A program made the translations under genes and the position numbers. From CAZMXS01 sp964570325 (GTDB lineage Bacteria > Verrucomicrobiota > Kiritimatiellia > CAIQIC01 > CAZMXS01): DNA of 31,403 nt. The stretch spans positions 1 through 31,403 of the forward strand of contig CAZMXS010000056.1 in NCBI GenBank assembly GCA_964570325.1. The letters are read 5' to 3'. Shown one piece after another: positions 17,365 through 26,203 of the stretch (the stretch's first letter is position 1; every line of letters begins with the position of its first letter). Under the pieces are notes generated by a model. The model was given only the letters and a program-made list of their open reading frames with translations, had not been told where the DNA came from and did not search any database.

Positions 17365-17607
17365 TCAGCCGCGGCGGCGGCGCGCGGCGCGCGGCGGCGG
17401 AGGCAGCGCGGCCATCATCGGCCGCGGCGGCGTCCGCACTTCGCGCGAGCCCAGCGATTCGCCGCAGACGGTGCAGCGATAATCGTGCAACTCCGCGTGC
17501 GGCAACACCAGCAGCAGCCGTTCCCGCACCGGGCGGGCCACGCGGCATCGCGGGCAATACAGTTCCGAAGCGGTCAAATTTTCAAATTGTTTCATCGGCA
17601 CGGCCAT
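17365..17607 (-). CDS. small zinc-ribbon protein
   Basis: An 80-residue protein with two CxxC pairs: Cys18/Cys21 in YCPRC and Cys45/Cys48 in CTVC. They are separated by a basic-hydrophobic stretch (RPVRERLLLVLPHAELHDY), a typical small zinc ribbon. The C-terminal third is Pro/Arg-rich and probably unstructured. Two starts are possible, ATG at 17607 and ATG at 17595 (MKQFEN); neither has a clear ribosome site. It lies 12 bp upstream of the ABC ATPase gene on the same strand, so it is probably the first gene of the metal-uptake operon. It may bind zinc, but no DNA-binding fold is recognisable. Proteins of this look occur in PVC genomes as hypothetical proteins. The molecular function is unknown. 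Confidence 0.7.
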   Translation of the reverse strand: MAVPMKQFENLTASELYCPRCRVARPVRERLLLVLPHAELHDYRCTVCGESLGSREVRTPPRPMMAALPPPPRAARRRRG

Positions 17608-17747
17608 ATATTTATACGAAGCTGGCGGAAAATGGTATGTATTTGTGCGGCGCCGCTGAAATCCAAAGAATCTCGTTCCGGGCGCGGCGGAGGGACAAGC
17701 CAACCATTGCGGGCGGCAGGGGCCGGGGCCGGGGGCGCAAACAGAAC

Positions 17748-17776
17748 TTTCCTGCTGCCGCGCGGGCCACTATAGT
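17748..17776 (+). promoter_or_regulatory. candidate promoter of the SNF2 gene
   Basis: TTTCCT (17748-17753) and TATAGT (17771-17776) are 17 bases apart. The ATG at 17787 follows only 10 bases after the -10 hexamer and lacks a Shine-Dalgarno sequence, so the transcript would be leaderless or nearly so. Confidence 0.4.
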
Positions 17777-17786
17777 GCCGCGCGCG

Positions 17787-20700
17787 ATGACAACTCCTTT
17801 ATCCGTCCAATCACGCGATCTGCTGGCGGACTACCTGAATGAGTTCCCCACCGGCCGCGTACAAGGCGGCGAGCGGTTGATGCGCCTGCGCCGCATGGAA
17901 AACCTCCGGCCCGGCCCCCATGCCGGCAGCTTCTGCGCCGAGGTGCGCGACCAGAAAACGCATCGCGTCCGCCTGCAATGCAATGGAGAAAAATGGATTG
18001 GCGCCTGTACTTGTTCGGCCGGCCCCATTTGCAAGCATGTCTATGCCGTCGGCCTGGCCTTGTTGGGCGATGCCCGTTCGGCCGGGTTGCCGACCGGCGC
18101 GCCAACCGACCCGGCGGCGGCGCCATTGCCGCCGGAAACCGAGGTGGATGCATTGGCGGCCCACCTGGCGGCGGCGCATCAGCGCCGCCTGAAACCGGCT
18201 GAACGGCGCTTCTTGGAAGAGTTGGAGGCCATCTATTCCCGTTGCCAATCGGGCCAATCCCTTACGGTGCATGATTTTGGCCGGCTGGGTTTTGTGCTGA
18301 AAGGGGAATACTCCTGGACGCCGCTGAAAATTGGGGAACACAAGCCGGATTCCCTGCGCCAGTTCTGGTTGTATATCGCCTGCGAACTCGAGCGCCGCGG
18401 CCTGCCGCTCCCAGCCTTCATGGCGCCGATCACCGATCTCGAACCGGTTCGCCAGAAACTGGCTCAATGGCGGCGCCGCCAGGAAATCGAGCGCTGGCAA
18501 CGCCTGTTAGGCAATCTATCATCCGCTCCCCCGGCCCCCGCGCGCCAGCGGCTGGACCTGCGCCTGCGCCTGCTGCCGCGCGCCATGCAGTTGGAATTGC
18601 GCCGCGCCAACGATGACGATTTCGCCCCTATCACCAAGAGCCGGCGGTTCCAGGAATTGCGCGCCGGCATCATCGCCGGCCAGTATGATTTGTCGCCGGA
18701 CCAGTTGTTGCTCTGGCATATGCTCGATGGCGTCTGGCAGTTCTACAACGCCCCGCACGCCAACCTCGACGGGGCCACGCCCCAACCGGCGCTGCACGCC
18801 GTCCTGCGGCAGCCGGAATTGCGCGGTTGCGTGGTCAACCCCGCCGGGCAACCGTTCCAATACGCCGCCGAACCACTGCGCTGGCAACTGACCGCGCCGG
18901 CCGAACCCGACGGCGATTACCGGCTCAAACTCACGCTGGCGGACGGATCGGATCTGCCCCAACCCCTGATTATCCTGTACGCCAAACCCATTCTGGTGGT
19001 CGGACCGGACACGGTCTACACCGTGCCGCACACACTGCCGCGAGATCTGCTGGAATTGCACATGGAGAACCGCATTCCCCGCGCCGCGCTGGAAAGTCCC
19101 GCGGGCGTCAACCTGCTGCAAACCCTGGGGCTCGAACTCCCCCCCCATCTGGAACAACGTATCCGGCGTGTGCCGGTTCGCCTGCAGATCGAGGCCGCGC
19201 TCGAACCGCTTTTCCCCGGCAGCCGGACCGAGATCTGCACGCTGCGCTTGATGGGCCGGTCAGAGGACGGGCAACTGGTGGCTTGCTGGGACGGCAGCGA
19301 TTGGGCGCCGAGCCAAACCACAGGCCACAATTGGAGCAGCGCGCCGGACCGCGACGGGCGCTGGACCGTCTACGACCAGACCGCTCTGGCCGGCGCGGAA
19401 CAACTGCTCGCGCCGCTCGATCCCCGGTTCGATCCCGAAAGCGAGAGATTCACCCTGCGCGCCACCAAAGCTTTTCCGGCCGCCTTTGCCGCCTGGCTCC
19501 AGTCGCTGCCGCCACATGTTACAGTGGAACTGAAAGAGGAACTGGCCAGCCTGCGCGCCCCGCCCATTGAGGCGCGCCTGCGGCTCGAAGCCACGGAAGC
19601 CGCGCCGGACTGGTTCGACCTGCGTGTCATCGCGGACGTGGCGGACGCCACATTGACGCCCGCGGAGATCAAACTGTTAATGGACGCGCGCGGCGCCTAT
19701 GTGCGGCTGGCCGGCAAGGGCTGGCGCCGCCTGGACTACCAGTTGACGGACGCCCAGCATGAAAACCTCGCGCGGCTGGGGCTGGGCGCGCGCGACCTGG
19801 ACTCCGAACCCCAGCGCCTGCATGCGCTGCAACTGGCCGACGAGTCCGCCGCCGCGCTGTTGGCGCCGAACCTGGTCCGGCGCATCCGGCGCCGCGCCGC
19901 GGAAGTCCGGGCGCGTGTCACCCCGGACGTGCCGGCCGGCATCCGCGCCGAACTCCGCCCCTATCAACGCGACGGTTTTCATTTTCTCGCCTATCTGGCA
20001 GCCCACCACTTTGGCGGCATCCTGGCCGACGACATGGGCCTGGGAAAAACCCTGCAGGCGCTGGTTTGGCTGGCCTGGCTGCGCGCCGAGCCGGGCGCGC
20101 CGGGGGACGGGCCGCCGGCCCTGGTCGTCTGCCCGAAAAGCGTCATGGACACCTGGCGCGAGGAAGCCGCCCGGTTTGCGCCCGAGCTGCGGGTGAAGGT
20201 GTGGGCGGCAGCGGAACTGGGCGAGTTCGCGGCGCGCCAGGCGGCGGCGGACGTGCACGTGATCAATTACACCCAGTTGCGCCTGCTCGCCGGCGTCGTG
20301 GAGCCGCTGCGCTGGCGCGCGGCGATCCTGGACGAGGGGCAGTATATCAAGAATCCCACGTCGCAAACCGCCGGCGTCGCGCGCGGCCTGCGAGCCGAGC
20401 ACCGCCTGATCCTGACCGGCACGCCGATCGAGAACCGCCTGCTGGACTTATGGAGCTTGATGGCCTATGCCATGCCCGGCGCGCTCGGCAACCGGGCCGC
20501 GTTCGCGCGCGCGTATGATGACCGCGGCGACCCGCTGGCGCGGCGGCGGCTTTCCGCGCGCGTGCGGCCTTTTTTGTTGCGCCGCACCAAGGAGCAGGTC
20601 GCGCCCGAGCTGCCGGACCGCATCGAGGAGGATATCCATTGCGAGATCGAGGATGAGCAACGGGCTCTCTACCGCGCCGAGTTGAAGCTGGCCCAGCAGC

Positions 20701-21341
20701 GCCTGTTGAAGATTAAAACCCAGCAGCAACTCGACCAGGAACGCTTGAATTTTCTGACCGCCCTGCTGCGCCTGCGGCAAATCTGTTGCCACCCGCGCCT
20801 GGTGCACCCGGAAAGCCCGGCCGGCGCCGCAAAAATGGAGGCCCTGCTGGAACTGCTCGAACCGCTGATGGAGGAAGGGCGCAAAGTGCTGGTCTTCTCG
20901 CAATTTGTCGCGCTGCTCGACATTGCGCGCGCGGAGCTGCGCGCCCGGGACTGGCCCGTGTACTACCTTGTCGGCGAAACGGAAAACCGCGGCAACCTGG
21001 TCCGCGATTTCCAGGCCGCGTCCGGCGCGGCGATCTTTCTGATCTCGCTCAAGGCCGGCGGATTCGGGTTGAACCTGACCGCCGCCAATTACGTCGTCCT
21101 GTTTGATCCCTGGTGGAACCCCGCCGTCGAGCGGCAGGCCATTGACCGTACCCATCGGATCGGACAGACTGAAAAAGTGATCGCCTACCGCCTGCTGGTG
21201 AAGAACAGCGTGGAGGAGAAGATCCGCGCCCTGCAAAAGAACAAATGCGCGCTGGCCGAGGACGTGCTGGGCGAAGAGCAGTTCGCCCGGAACCTGACCC
21301 TCGACGATCTCAAGTTCCTGTTCACGGAAGATGCTCCATGA
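17787..21341 (+). CDS. SWIM zinc finger / SNF2 helicase-like ATPase
   Basis: A 1184-residue protein of the bacterial SWI2/SNF2 ATPase group, which translocates on double-stranded DNA. The ATG at 17787 is chosen because the frame upstream is Arg/Ala-rich noise that crosses the divergent zinc ribbon gene. A SWIM zinc finger sits near the N-terminus (Cys74, Cys76, Cys82, His84 in CTCSAGPICKH). The middle region (about 100-700) is unassigned. The motor has LRPYQRDGFHFL, motif I DDMGLGKT (Lys754), motif II DEGQ (849-852, where DEAQ/DEAH is usual), LTGTPIENRL, and motif VI DRTHRIGQ (from Asp1120). It is likely involved in DNA repair or transcription, but the context does not say which. A 290-residue membrane protein gene follows after 42 bp. 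Confidence 0.92.
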   Translation: MTTPLSVQSRDLLADYLNEFPTGRVQGGERLMRLRRMENLRPGPHAGSFCAEVRDQKTHRVRLQCNGEKWIGACTCSAGPICKHVYAVGLALLGDARSAGLPTGAPTDPAAAPLPPETEVDALAAHLAAAHQRRLKPAERRFLEELEAIYSRCQSGQSLTVHDFGRLGFVLKGEYSWTPLKIGEHKPDSLRQFWLYIACELERRGLPLPAFMAPITDLEPVRQKLAQWRRRQEIERWQRLLGNLSSAPPAPARQRLDLRLRLLPRAMQLELRRANDDDFAPITKSRRFQELRAGIIAGQYDLSPDQLLLWHMLDGVWQFYNAPHANLDGATPQPALHAVLRQPELRGCVVNPAGQPFQYAAEPLRWQLTAPAEPDGDYRLKLTLADGSDLPQPLIILYAKPILVVGPDTVYTVPHTLPRDLLELHMENRIPRAALESPAGVNLLQTLGLELPPHLEQRIRRVPVRLQIEAALEPLFPGSRTEICTLRLMGRSEDGQLVACWDGSDWAPSQTTGHNWSSAPDRDGRWTVYDQTALAGAEQLLAPLDPRFDPESERFTLRATKAFPAAFAAWLQSLPPHVTVELKEELASLRAPPIEARLRLEATEAAPDWFDLRVIADVADATLTPAEIKLLMDARGAYVRLAGKGWRRLDYQLTDAQHENLARLGLGARDLDSEPQRLHALQLADESAAALLAPNLVRRIRRRAAEVRARVTPDVPAGIRAELRPYQRDGFHFLAYLAAHHFGGILADDMGLGKTLQALVWLAWLRAEPGAPGDGPPALVVCPKSVMDTWREEAARFAPELRVKVWAAAELGEFAARQAAADVHVINYTQLRLLAGVVEPLRWRAAILDEGQYIKNPTSQTAGVARGLRAEHRLILTGTPIENRLLDLWSLMAYAMPGALGNRAAFARAYDDRGDPLARRRLSARVRPFLLRRTKEQVAPELPDRIEEDIHCEIEDEQRALYRAELKLAQQRLLKIKTQQQLDQERLNFLTALLRLRQICCHPRLVHPESPAGAAKMEALLELLEPLMEEGRKVLVFSQFVALLDIARAELRARDWPVYYLVGETENRGNLVRDFQAASGAAIFLISLKAGGFGLNLTAANYVVLFDPWWNPAVERQAIDRTHRIGQTEKVIAYRLLVKNSVEEKIRALQKNKCALAEDVLGEEQFARNLTLDDLKFLFTEDAP

Positions 21342-21383
21342 ACCGTGCCGGCCGGCCGACGGCGATCCGGAAAGGATAATCAG

Positions 21384-22256
21384 ATGCTCTTTGGCATGAT
21401 GTTTGATATTTTCCTGAACGCGTTCGTTCTGTGCGGCCTGTTGTATTTCATTGCGCGGCACGAGGCGGATTTTGAGTTTGCCAAGGTGGCCATCGTCTCC
21501 GCATTCATTTCGCTGGGCAACATTGCCCTGCCGGGCCTGTTGTTCCTCTGCCTGCTCGACCGCGGCCTGCCGCCGGAGGTGGCCTTCAGCATCTGGGCGC
21601 TCGGTTCGCTGGCGCTGATGATGGCCTTCTTCGTGTTCATGATTATGAAGTTCTGCTGGGTTCCGTTCCTCAAGGCCCTCCTGGTTCTGGTTCTGTTCAT
21701 GGCCTTCTCCACCGGCTATAACTTCATTCGGGCCAAATTGAGCGGGGACCGGGGCAACAATCTGGTGAACAACGCCCGGCAGTTGCTGGGTGCAAAACCA
21801 GCGGAAACCCAAGCCCAGCTTGATCCCGAAACTGCGCATCTGATCAAGGACATGGATGACATGGTGGACTCGGCCATGCGGGCCGCTTTTCCCACCAGCG
21901 CCGCGGCGCGCGCGGCCGGTCCGGCGCCGGTGCCGCCAACCGCAGAGGAGCCCGAACCGGAACCCGAGCCGCCGCCAATGGCGGAGAATCACGCCGAGGA
22001 AACGGAACCGGCGCTTGCGGCGGTTGAATCCACGCCGCCCGCCGCCGCCGAATTGTCCGCCGACTGGCGTCAATCCCGCGAGCTGATCCGGGTTTCCGGC
22101 GCGGTGGCCCGCGGCAAGGGACGCCCCTCGATCCTGGTCAACGGCCAGGTCATCCATCCCGGCGAAACGATTACCGTCCAGCACAATGGCCGCCCTTACC
22201 GCTGGCGCCTGGAGGAAAATCTGGACAACGGCTTGCGGTGGACGCCGGCGCCGTAA
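21384..22256 (+). CDS. four-helix membrane protein with C-terminal soluble domain
   Basis: A 290-residue protein that I do not recognise. The ATG at 21384 has AAAGGA eight bases upstream and starts the first hydrophobic helix directly. About four transmembrane segments occupy residues 1-120. They are followed by a charged linker, a Pro/Glu-rich low-complexity stretch (EEPEPEPEPPP), and a compact C-terminal domain (SILVNGQVIHPGETITVQHNGRPYRWRLEE). The last domain recalls the small beta domain at the C-terminus of GspB/MshK-like secretion accessory proteins, but that is only a resemblance. It probably forms an operon with the SNF2 gene 42 bp upstream, and it ends 46 bp before the convergent pullulanase gene. 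Confidence 0.75.
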   Translation: MLFGMMFDIFLNAFVLCGLLYFIARHEADFEFAKVAIVSAFISLGNIALPGLLFLCLLDRGLPPEVAFSIWALGSLALMMAFFVFMIMKFCWVPFLKALLVLVLFMAFSTGYNFIRAKLSGDRGNNLVNNARQLLGAKPAETQAQLDPETAHLIKDMDDMVDSAMRAAFPTSAAARAAGPAPVPPTAEEPEPEPEPPPMAENHAEETEPALAAVESTPPAAAELSADWRQSRELIRVSGAVARGKGRPSILVNGQVIHPGETITVQHNGRPYRWRLEENLDNGLRWTPAP

Positions 22257-22302
22257 CGGTGAAAACGCCGCGGCGGACGGGTTAATCAGCCGTTCCGGTT
22301 GT

Positions 22303-25206
22303 TCACGGGAAGCCGTTCATAAAGATATAGGCCCGAATGCCGGGCACCGGCAGTTCCACTGTGCGCGGGCCATCGAAGTCCGGCGCGCCCGCGATCCCAT
22401 CCGGGTTAATCTGGACGCCGTCCCCGATCAGCCGCCAGCGGCCGGCGGGAAAAGGCACTTGGAAGTTCACCGGCTCGGCGCTGGAGTTCAACAGCACAAT
22501 AAACCCGGCGCCGTCGTGGATTTTCGGGGCGTTGACGATGTAGCCCAGCGCGGCCGGATGGGCCGGCTTGAGCCATTGATAATAGGTCGGCGGCGGACGC
22601 TGGCCCACGCGAAAGGCCGCGCCCTTCGGGCTTTGCCGGAGCCGCATCAGGCCGGTGTAATACGCCAACGCCTCGGCCGCCAGCGGGCGCTCGCGATCCG
22701 TCCAGCGCACGGCGTTGACTTCGTCGCCCTTGTCGAAGGTATTCGAAAAGCCATGCTTGCTGCGGAGGAACTCCTGGCCCTCGTGAATCATCGGTATGCC
22801 GAGCGATGTGAACAGGATCGTCGCCGCCAGCCGGTTACAGGCGACATCGTTCGCCTGCAGGTCGCGGCCGTCGCGATTGGGGCGGGTGGCGAACTCGTCG
22901 GCCAGCGCCATGTCGTCGTGCCGCTCGATCTCGTTGACGGCTTGCAGCGGGTTGGCCGTCCACGTCTCGACCGAGCCGAGTATCTGCTTGGCCAGCCAGT
23001 CGCGGTTGCGGAACTGCCGGCCCATGACGAAATCCTTGGTCGCATAGCGGAAATCGTTATTCCAGGCCGACCAGCCGGTGCCCCGGAGTTGGTGCTTGTT
23101 TTCACCGCGGAAGCTCCACGGTTCGGAGATCAACAGCACCCGGGGATTGATGGCGCGCGCCGCGTCGCGGATCGCCAACATCGTGTCCATGTCAATCAGC
23201 TCGGCCAGGTCGAACCGGAATCCATCCACATGGAACTCCTTCATCCAGTACAGGATGTTGTCCACAATCAGCCGCCGCATCATCGGCGCCTCGGTCCGAA
23301 TGTCGTTGCCGCACCCGCTGAAGTTGCTGAACGAAAAGTCGGGGTTCAGGCGAAAATAGTATTTCTTGTCAATCAACGCGAAGATGTTCGGCCCGCCCAC
23401 GTGGTTGAAGACGACGTCCAGAATCACCCCCAGGCCGTGGCGGTGCAGTTCGTTGATCAGCCGTTTGAGCTCGTAGTATTGCGAGCCGTGTTGGGGATCG
23501 CGGCCGTAGGATGATTCCGGCGCAAAGTAATAAACCGGCGCGTACCCCCAGTCATAGCGGTCTTCGCCGCCGGAGAACTCGCAGGTCGGCAGGAGTTCGA
23601 TCGTGGTAACGCCCAGTTGCTTCAAATGATCAAGGCCGGTGCCGGCCCCGAGGGTGGCGAGCAGTCCCTCGAACTTGCCGCGCAGATTCTCCGGCACGCC
23701 GGAAGAAGGGTGCATGGTCATGCCGCGCACGTGCATTTCATAGATCAGCGTGTCCTGCGGACGCGCTTGGACGTAATCCTGATCGGTCCAGCCGCCAAAC
23801 CAGCGGTTGGTCGCGCCGGGGTCCATCACGATCGTGTTCTGGTTCGCCTGCGCGGCCGCGCGCGCATAGGGGTCGCCGACCGGCGCCAACGGGTTGAACG
23901 ACTCGCCGTCGCCGACCGGCCCATCCACGGTAAAGGCGTAATACCGGCCCGTGTCCAACCCGCGCAGTGAAATTTCCCAAACGCCGTCCTCGGGGTCGCG
24001 CCAAAGCGGGTAACTTTCGATCGGGGCAATGCGCCGGTAGGCCGGCGTATACACCTCAAACTCGGGCCCCGCGTAAAGGTTCAGCCGCACGGCGGTCGCG
24101 CGCGGCGCGAAGAGCCGGTAGGTGGTGGCGCGATTCGTCGGATCAAGCAGCGCGCCCAACTCCTTGGCCGAATGGAGTCGGTCGAAGACGGCGCCAGGCG
24201 TGGTCAGGCAGCGGGCCGGGCGCGGGAACAAGCCCTCGATCACCACCGTATAATTCCGCCCGAGGTCCAACGGCTCCGCGGCCATAATCTTCAGCGTCGT
24301 GCCGCCGGTGGCCTGCGGGTCAATTTTCAGGTTCGTGTTGCCTTTGCCGTCGCTGACGGCGTTGAGCGCCTGGGCCGGCGGCGGGAGCCAACGGCTGCCG
24401 TTGACCACAAACTTGAACAGCAGATCCTTTTCGCCGGCGGGCGCGCGCAACCCCGGCAATTGGCAGGTCAGTTCCCAGAGGCCGTCGCGGTTGTCGTCGC
24501 GCAGCAGCCAGCGGCCGCCGCCGCCGGCACCGTCCCAACCGTTGAAATTGCCGGCAACCGCCACGCGCGCGCCAGGCGGCAGCTCAATCCCGTAGGTCGC
24601 CGGGTCAAAGACAAAGGTGATCAGCCCGCCATTGATCAGGTATCCCTGGCGGCGCGCCTCCTCGCGCGGCGACGACAGCCGCCATTCCCGGAGCGGCGTC
24701 ACGGGTTCAAGGCGAACGCGCCATTGCTCCGCGCCCGTCACGCCGCGGCGGAAATGAACATTGATCTGGTCGAAATCATCCACTGTCGCATTGAGGATGA
24801 TCTCCGGCGGCTTCTCGAACAGACCGTCGTCGGCCAGGTACAGGACACGGTTATCGCCCGGTTCCCAGGCCGCGTTGACGATAAATTTATACTCATAGCG
24901 GCCGGCCGGCGCCCCAAGCGCGCGCGCCGCGAGCGCCCACAGGTTGCTGGCGCCGCGGACGAGCGCGACCCGCCCGCTCCACATATCCCACGAGCCCGCC
25001 GCCACTACGCTGGTGGCGGCGGGGTTCTGGTATAGCAGTTGGTCGGTCGCCGACGCGCCGGGCACCTGATAGAATCCCGGCCGAAGCGGCACATCCTGCG
25101 CCGGCGCGGCCGCGGGCCACGCCAGCGCCAGGCATCCGCCCAGCCGGAGCGCCCCGGCGGCGCACCGCCAACTCCGCTTGATCCCGCCATTTGTACTCGT
25201 ACTCAT
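22303..25206 (-). CDS. secreted pullulanase-type alpha-glucan debranching enzyme (GH13)
   Basis: A 967-residue exported GH13 enzyme expected to cut alpha-1,6 links in pullulan, starch or glycogen. A signal peptide follows MSTSTNGGIKRSWR and ends near AAPAQ. Three beta-sandwich modules precede the catalytic domain: a CBM48/E-set-like one (about 30-125), a CBM48-like one (RVAVAGNFNGWDG) and the pullulanase-type module (TTYRLFAPRATAVRLNLY). The catalytic barrel has YDWGYAP (type I pullulanases have YNWGYDP), DVVFNHVG, nucleophile Asp666 in DGFRFDLAE, acid/base Glu695 in ISEPW, and Asp764 in ERHDD. A C-terminal beta domain ends in YIFMNGFP. The ATG lies inside a GAGTAC hexamer repeat that also codes residues 2-5. 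The gene lies 48 bp downstream of the nuclease gene. Confidence 0.92.
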   Translation of the reverse strand: MSTSTNGGIKRSWRCAAGALRLGGCLALAWPAAAPAQDVPLRPGFYQVPGASATDQLLYQNPAATSVVAAGSWDMWSGRVALVRGASNLWALAARALGAPAGRYEYKFIVNAAWEPGDNRVLYLADDGLFEKPPEIILNATVDDFDQINVHFRRGVTGAEQWRVRLEPVTPLREWRLSSPREEARRQGYLINGGLITFVFDPATYGIELPPGARVAVAGNFNGWDGAGGGGRWLLRDDNRDGLWELTCQLPGLRAPAGEKDLLFKFVVNGSRWLPPPAQALNAVSDGKGNTNLKIDPQATGGTTLKIMAAEPLDLGRNYTVVIEGLFPRPARCLTTPGAVFDRLHSAKELGALLDPTNRATTYRLFAPRATAVRLNLYAGPEFEVYTPAYRRIAPIESYPLWRDPEDGVWEISLRGLDTGRYYAFTVDGPVGDGESFNPLAPVGDPYARAAAQANQNTIVMDPGATNRWFGGWTDQDYVQARPQDTLIYEMHVRGMTMHPSSGVPENLRGKFEGLLATLGAGTGLDHLKQLGVTTIELLPTCEFSGGEDRYDWGYAPVYYFAPESSYGRDPQHGSQYYELKRLINELHRHGLGVILDVVFNHVGGPNIFALIDKKYYFRLNPDFSFSNFSGCGNDIRTEAPMMRRLIVDNILYWMKEFHVDGFRFDLAELIDMDTMLAIRDAARAINPRVLLISEPWSFRGENKHQLRGTGWSAWNNDFRYATKDFVMGRQFRNRDWLAKQILGSVETWTANPLQAVNEIERHDDMALADEFATRPNRDGRDLQANDVACNRLAATILFTSLGIPMIHEGQEFLRSKHGFSNTFDKGDEVNAVRWTDRERPLAAEALAYYTGLMRLRQSPKGAAFRVGQRPPPTYYQWLKPAHPAALGYIVNAPKIHDGAGFIVLLNSSAEPVNFQVPFPAGRWRLIGDGVQINPDGIAGAPDFDGPRTVELPVPGIRAYIFMNGFP

Positions 25207-25224
25207 TCTCGTACTCGTACTCGC
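25193..25224 (-). repeat. GAGTAC hexamer repeat spanning the pullulanase start
   Basis: Read on the minus strand, this is GCGAGTACGAGTACGAG followed by AATGAGTACGAGTAC, i.e. four GAGTAC units with an ATG formed by one altered unit. The same kind of hexamer ends both copies of the 68-bp repeat at 1-68 and 322-389. Here it supplies the start codon, the only visible purine-rich ribosome-site candidate (GAG) and the first codons of the pullulanase gene. Confidence 0.8.
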
Positions 25225-25254
25225 TTTTTGATTGTTTGACTTGCCTGCCGCGCT

Positions 25255-26178
25255 TCACCCCGCGAACCGCGGGCACACCTTCACGAACACGCAACGCGCG
25301 CAGGGGGTTTCGTCCTCCGCCAGGTCAAAATCCTCCTCCCGGGCGATGTTGTGTGCGGGGTCGGCCAGCGGAACCAGCATTTCGTCTGCGGAATCCAAAA
25401 TATAGCTTTTGATCTCCTCAAGGCGCTCCGCGTCCGGCGTCTGCGCGCGCCGCTGGTTCTCGGCCAGGTTGAACTCGATCGCCGTCACGCGCCCCGGCAG
25501 CGCCTGCCACTTTTCCATAGCGTACAGCGCATAAACGCCCAGTTGCAGGTCGTGGCGGTCCGGCGCGCCGCCGCGCCCGGTCTTCCAGTCATAGATCAGG
25601 ATGTCGTCGGCGCGCCGCCGCGCGAAATCGAGCACCACGACCACCTTGAGCCCGTTGAGCATGAAGCTCGCGCGCTCCTCGGCCTCCAGCCAGTCTCCCG
25701 GGGGCATCGTCCGGACGGCGGCCGGCAAGTCGGACGCGAAGAAACAGCGCAGGCAGGCGGCGGCATGGTCGGCGGTTTCCTTCCAGGCGGCATCGGAGAC
25801 TTCGACCTTGTACTCGTGCTCAAACAGCCCGCGGAACTTGCGCGGATCCTCGCGGTAGCGGCCTTTGCGCGAATCGGCGAACTCGCGCCGCATAGCCGTC
25901 AGCATGTCCGCGCCGGCCGCCTCGGCCGCGTCGGCGGCAGGCGCCGCGCCGCCCGGCCGGGCCGCCATGAGCGCACGGTGGATCGCGGTATGCACGTGCC
26001 GGCCGGCCCAAGTGGCCCGCGTATCGAGATTTTTCAGGATGTACAGTTCGCGGACGCGCGGCGGGGCGCCGGGCTCCCACCCACCCCAACTGCCGTAATA
26101 GGTGAACCAATACTTCCGCAAACACTCGCGGAAAACCTGGTCGCGACTCTTGGACCAACTGAACTCGTTGTGGAGCAT
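25255..26178 (-). CDS. PD-(D/E)XK nuclease with Fe-S cluster (RecB/Cas4-like)
   Basis: A 307-residue protein of the RecB/Cas4-like PD-(D/E)XK nuclease superfamily. Catalytic residues are visible as Asp184 (VVVVLDFARR), then Asp197 and Lys199 in IYDWKTG, followed by QLGVYALYA as in RecB motif III. Four cysteines match the AddB/Cas4 iron-sulfur arrangement: Cys19 (ECLRKYW) near the N-terminus and Cys293, Cys296 and Cys302 (CARCVFVKVCPRF) at the C-terminus. This predicts a 4Fe-4S cluster clamping the two ends. No CRISPR array, cas1/cas2 or addA partner is in the window, so it is probably a stand-alone repair nuclease. A near-consensus promoter lies 25 bp upstream. The pullulanase gene follows after 48 bp. 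Confidence 0.88.
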   Translation of the reverse strand: MLHNEFSWSKSRDQVFRECLRKYWFTYYGSWGGWEPGAPPRVRELYILKNLDTRATWAGRHVHTAIHRALMAARPGGAAPAADAAEAAGADMLTAMRREFADSRKGRYREDPRKFRGLFEHEYKVEVSDAAWKETADHAAACLRCFFASDLPAAVRTMPPGDWLEAEERASFMLNGLKVVVVLDFARRRADDILIYDWKTGRGGAPDRHDLQLGVYALYAMEKWQALPGRVTAIEFNLAENQRRAQTPDAERLEEIKSYILDSADEMLVPLADPAHNIAREEDFDLAEDETPCARCVFVKVCPRFAG

Positions 26179-26203
26179 GAATCCCCGCTGGTTGTGGAGC
26201 GCG

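Noticed and set aside
22263..22276. CGCCGCGGCG followed by TTTT on the minus strand as a terminator of the pullulanase gene
   Set aside because: The palindrome leaves almost no loop and the T-run is only four bases.
25255..26178. Cas4 and a CRISPR locus
   Set aside because: The nuclease has the Cas4/AddB-like Fe-S pattern, but no repeats, spacers or other cas genes are present.
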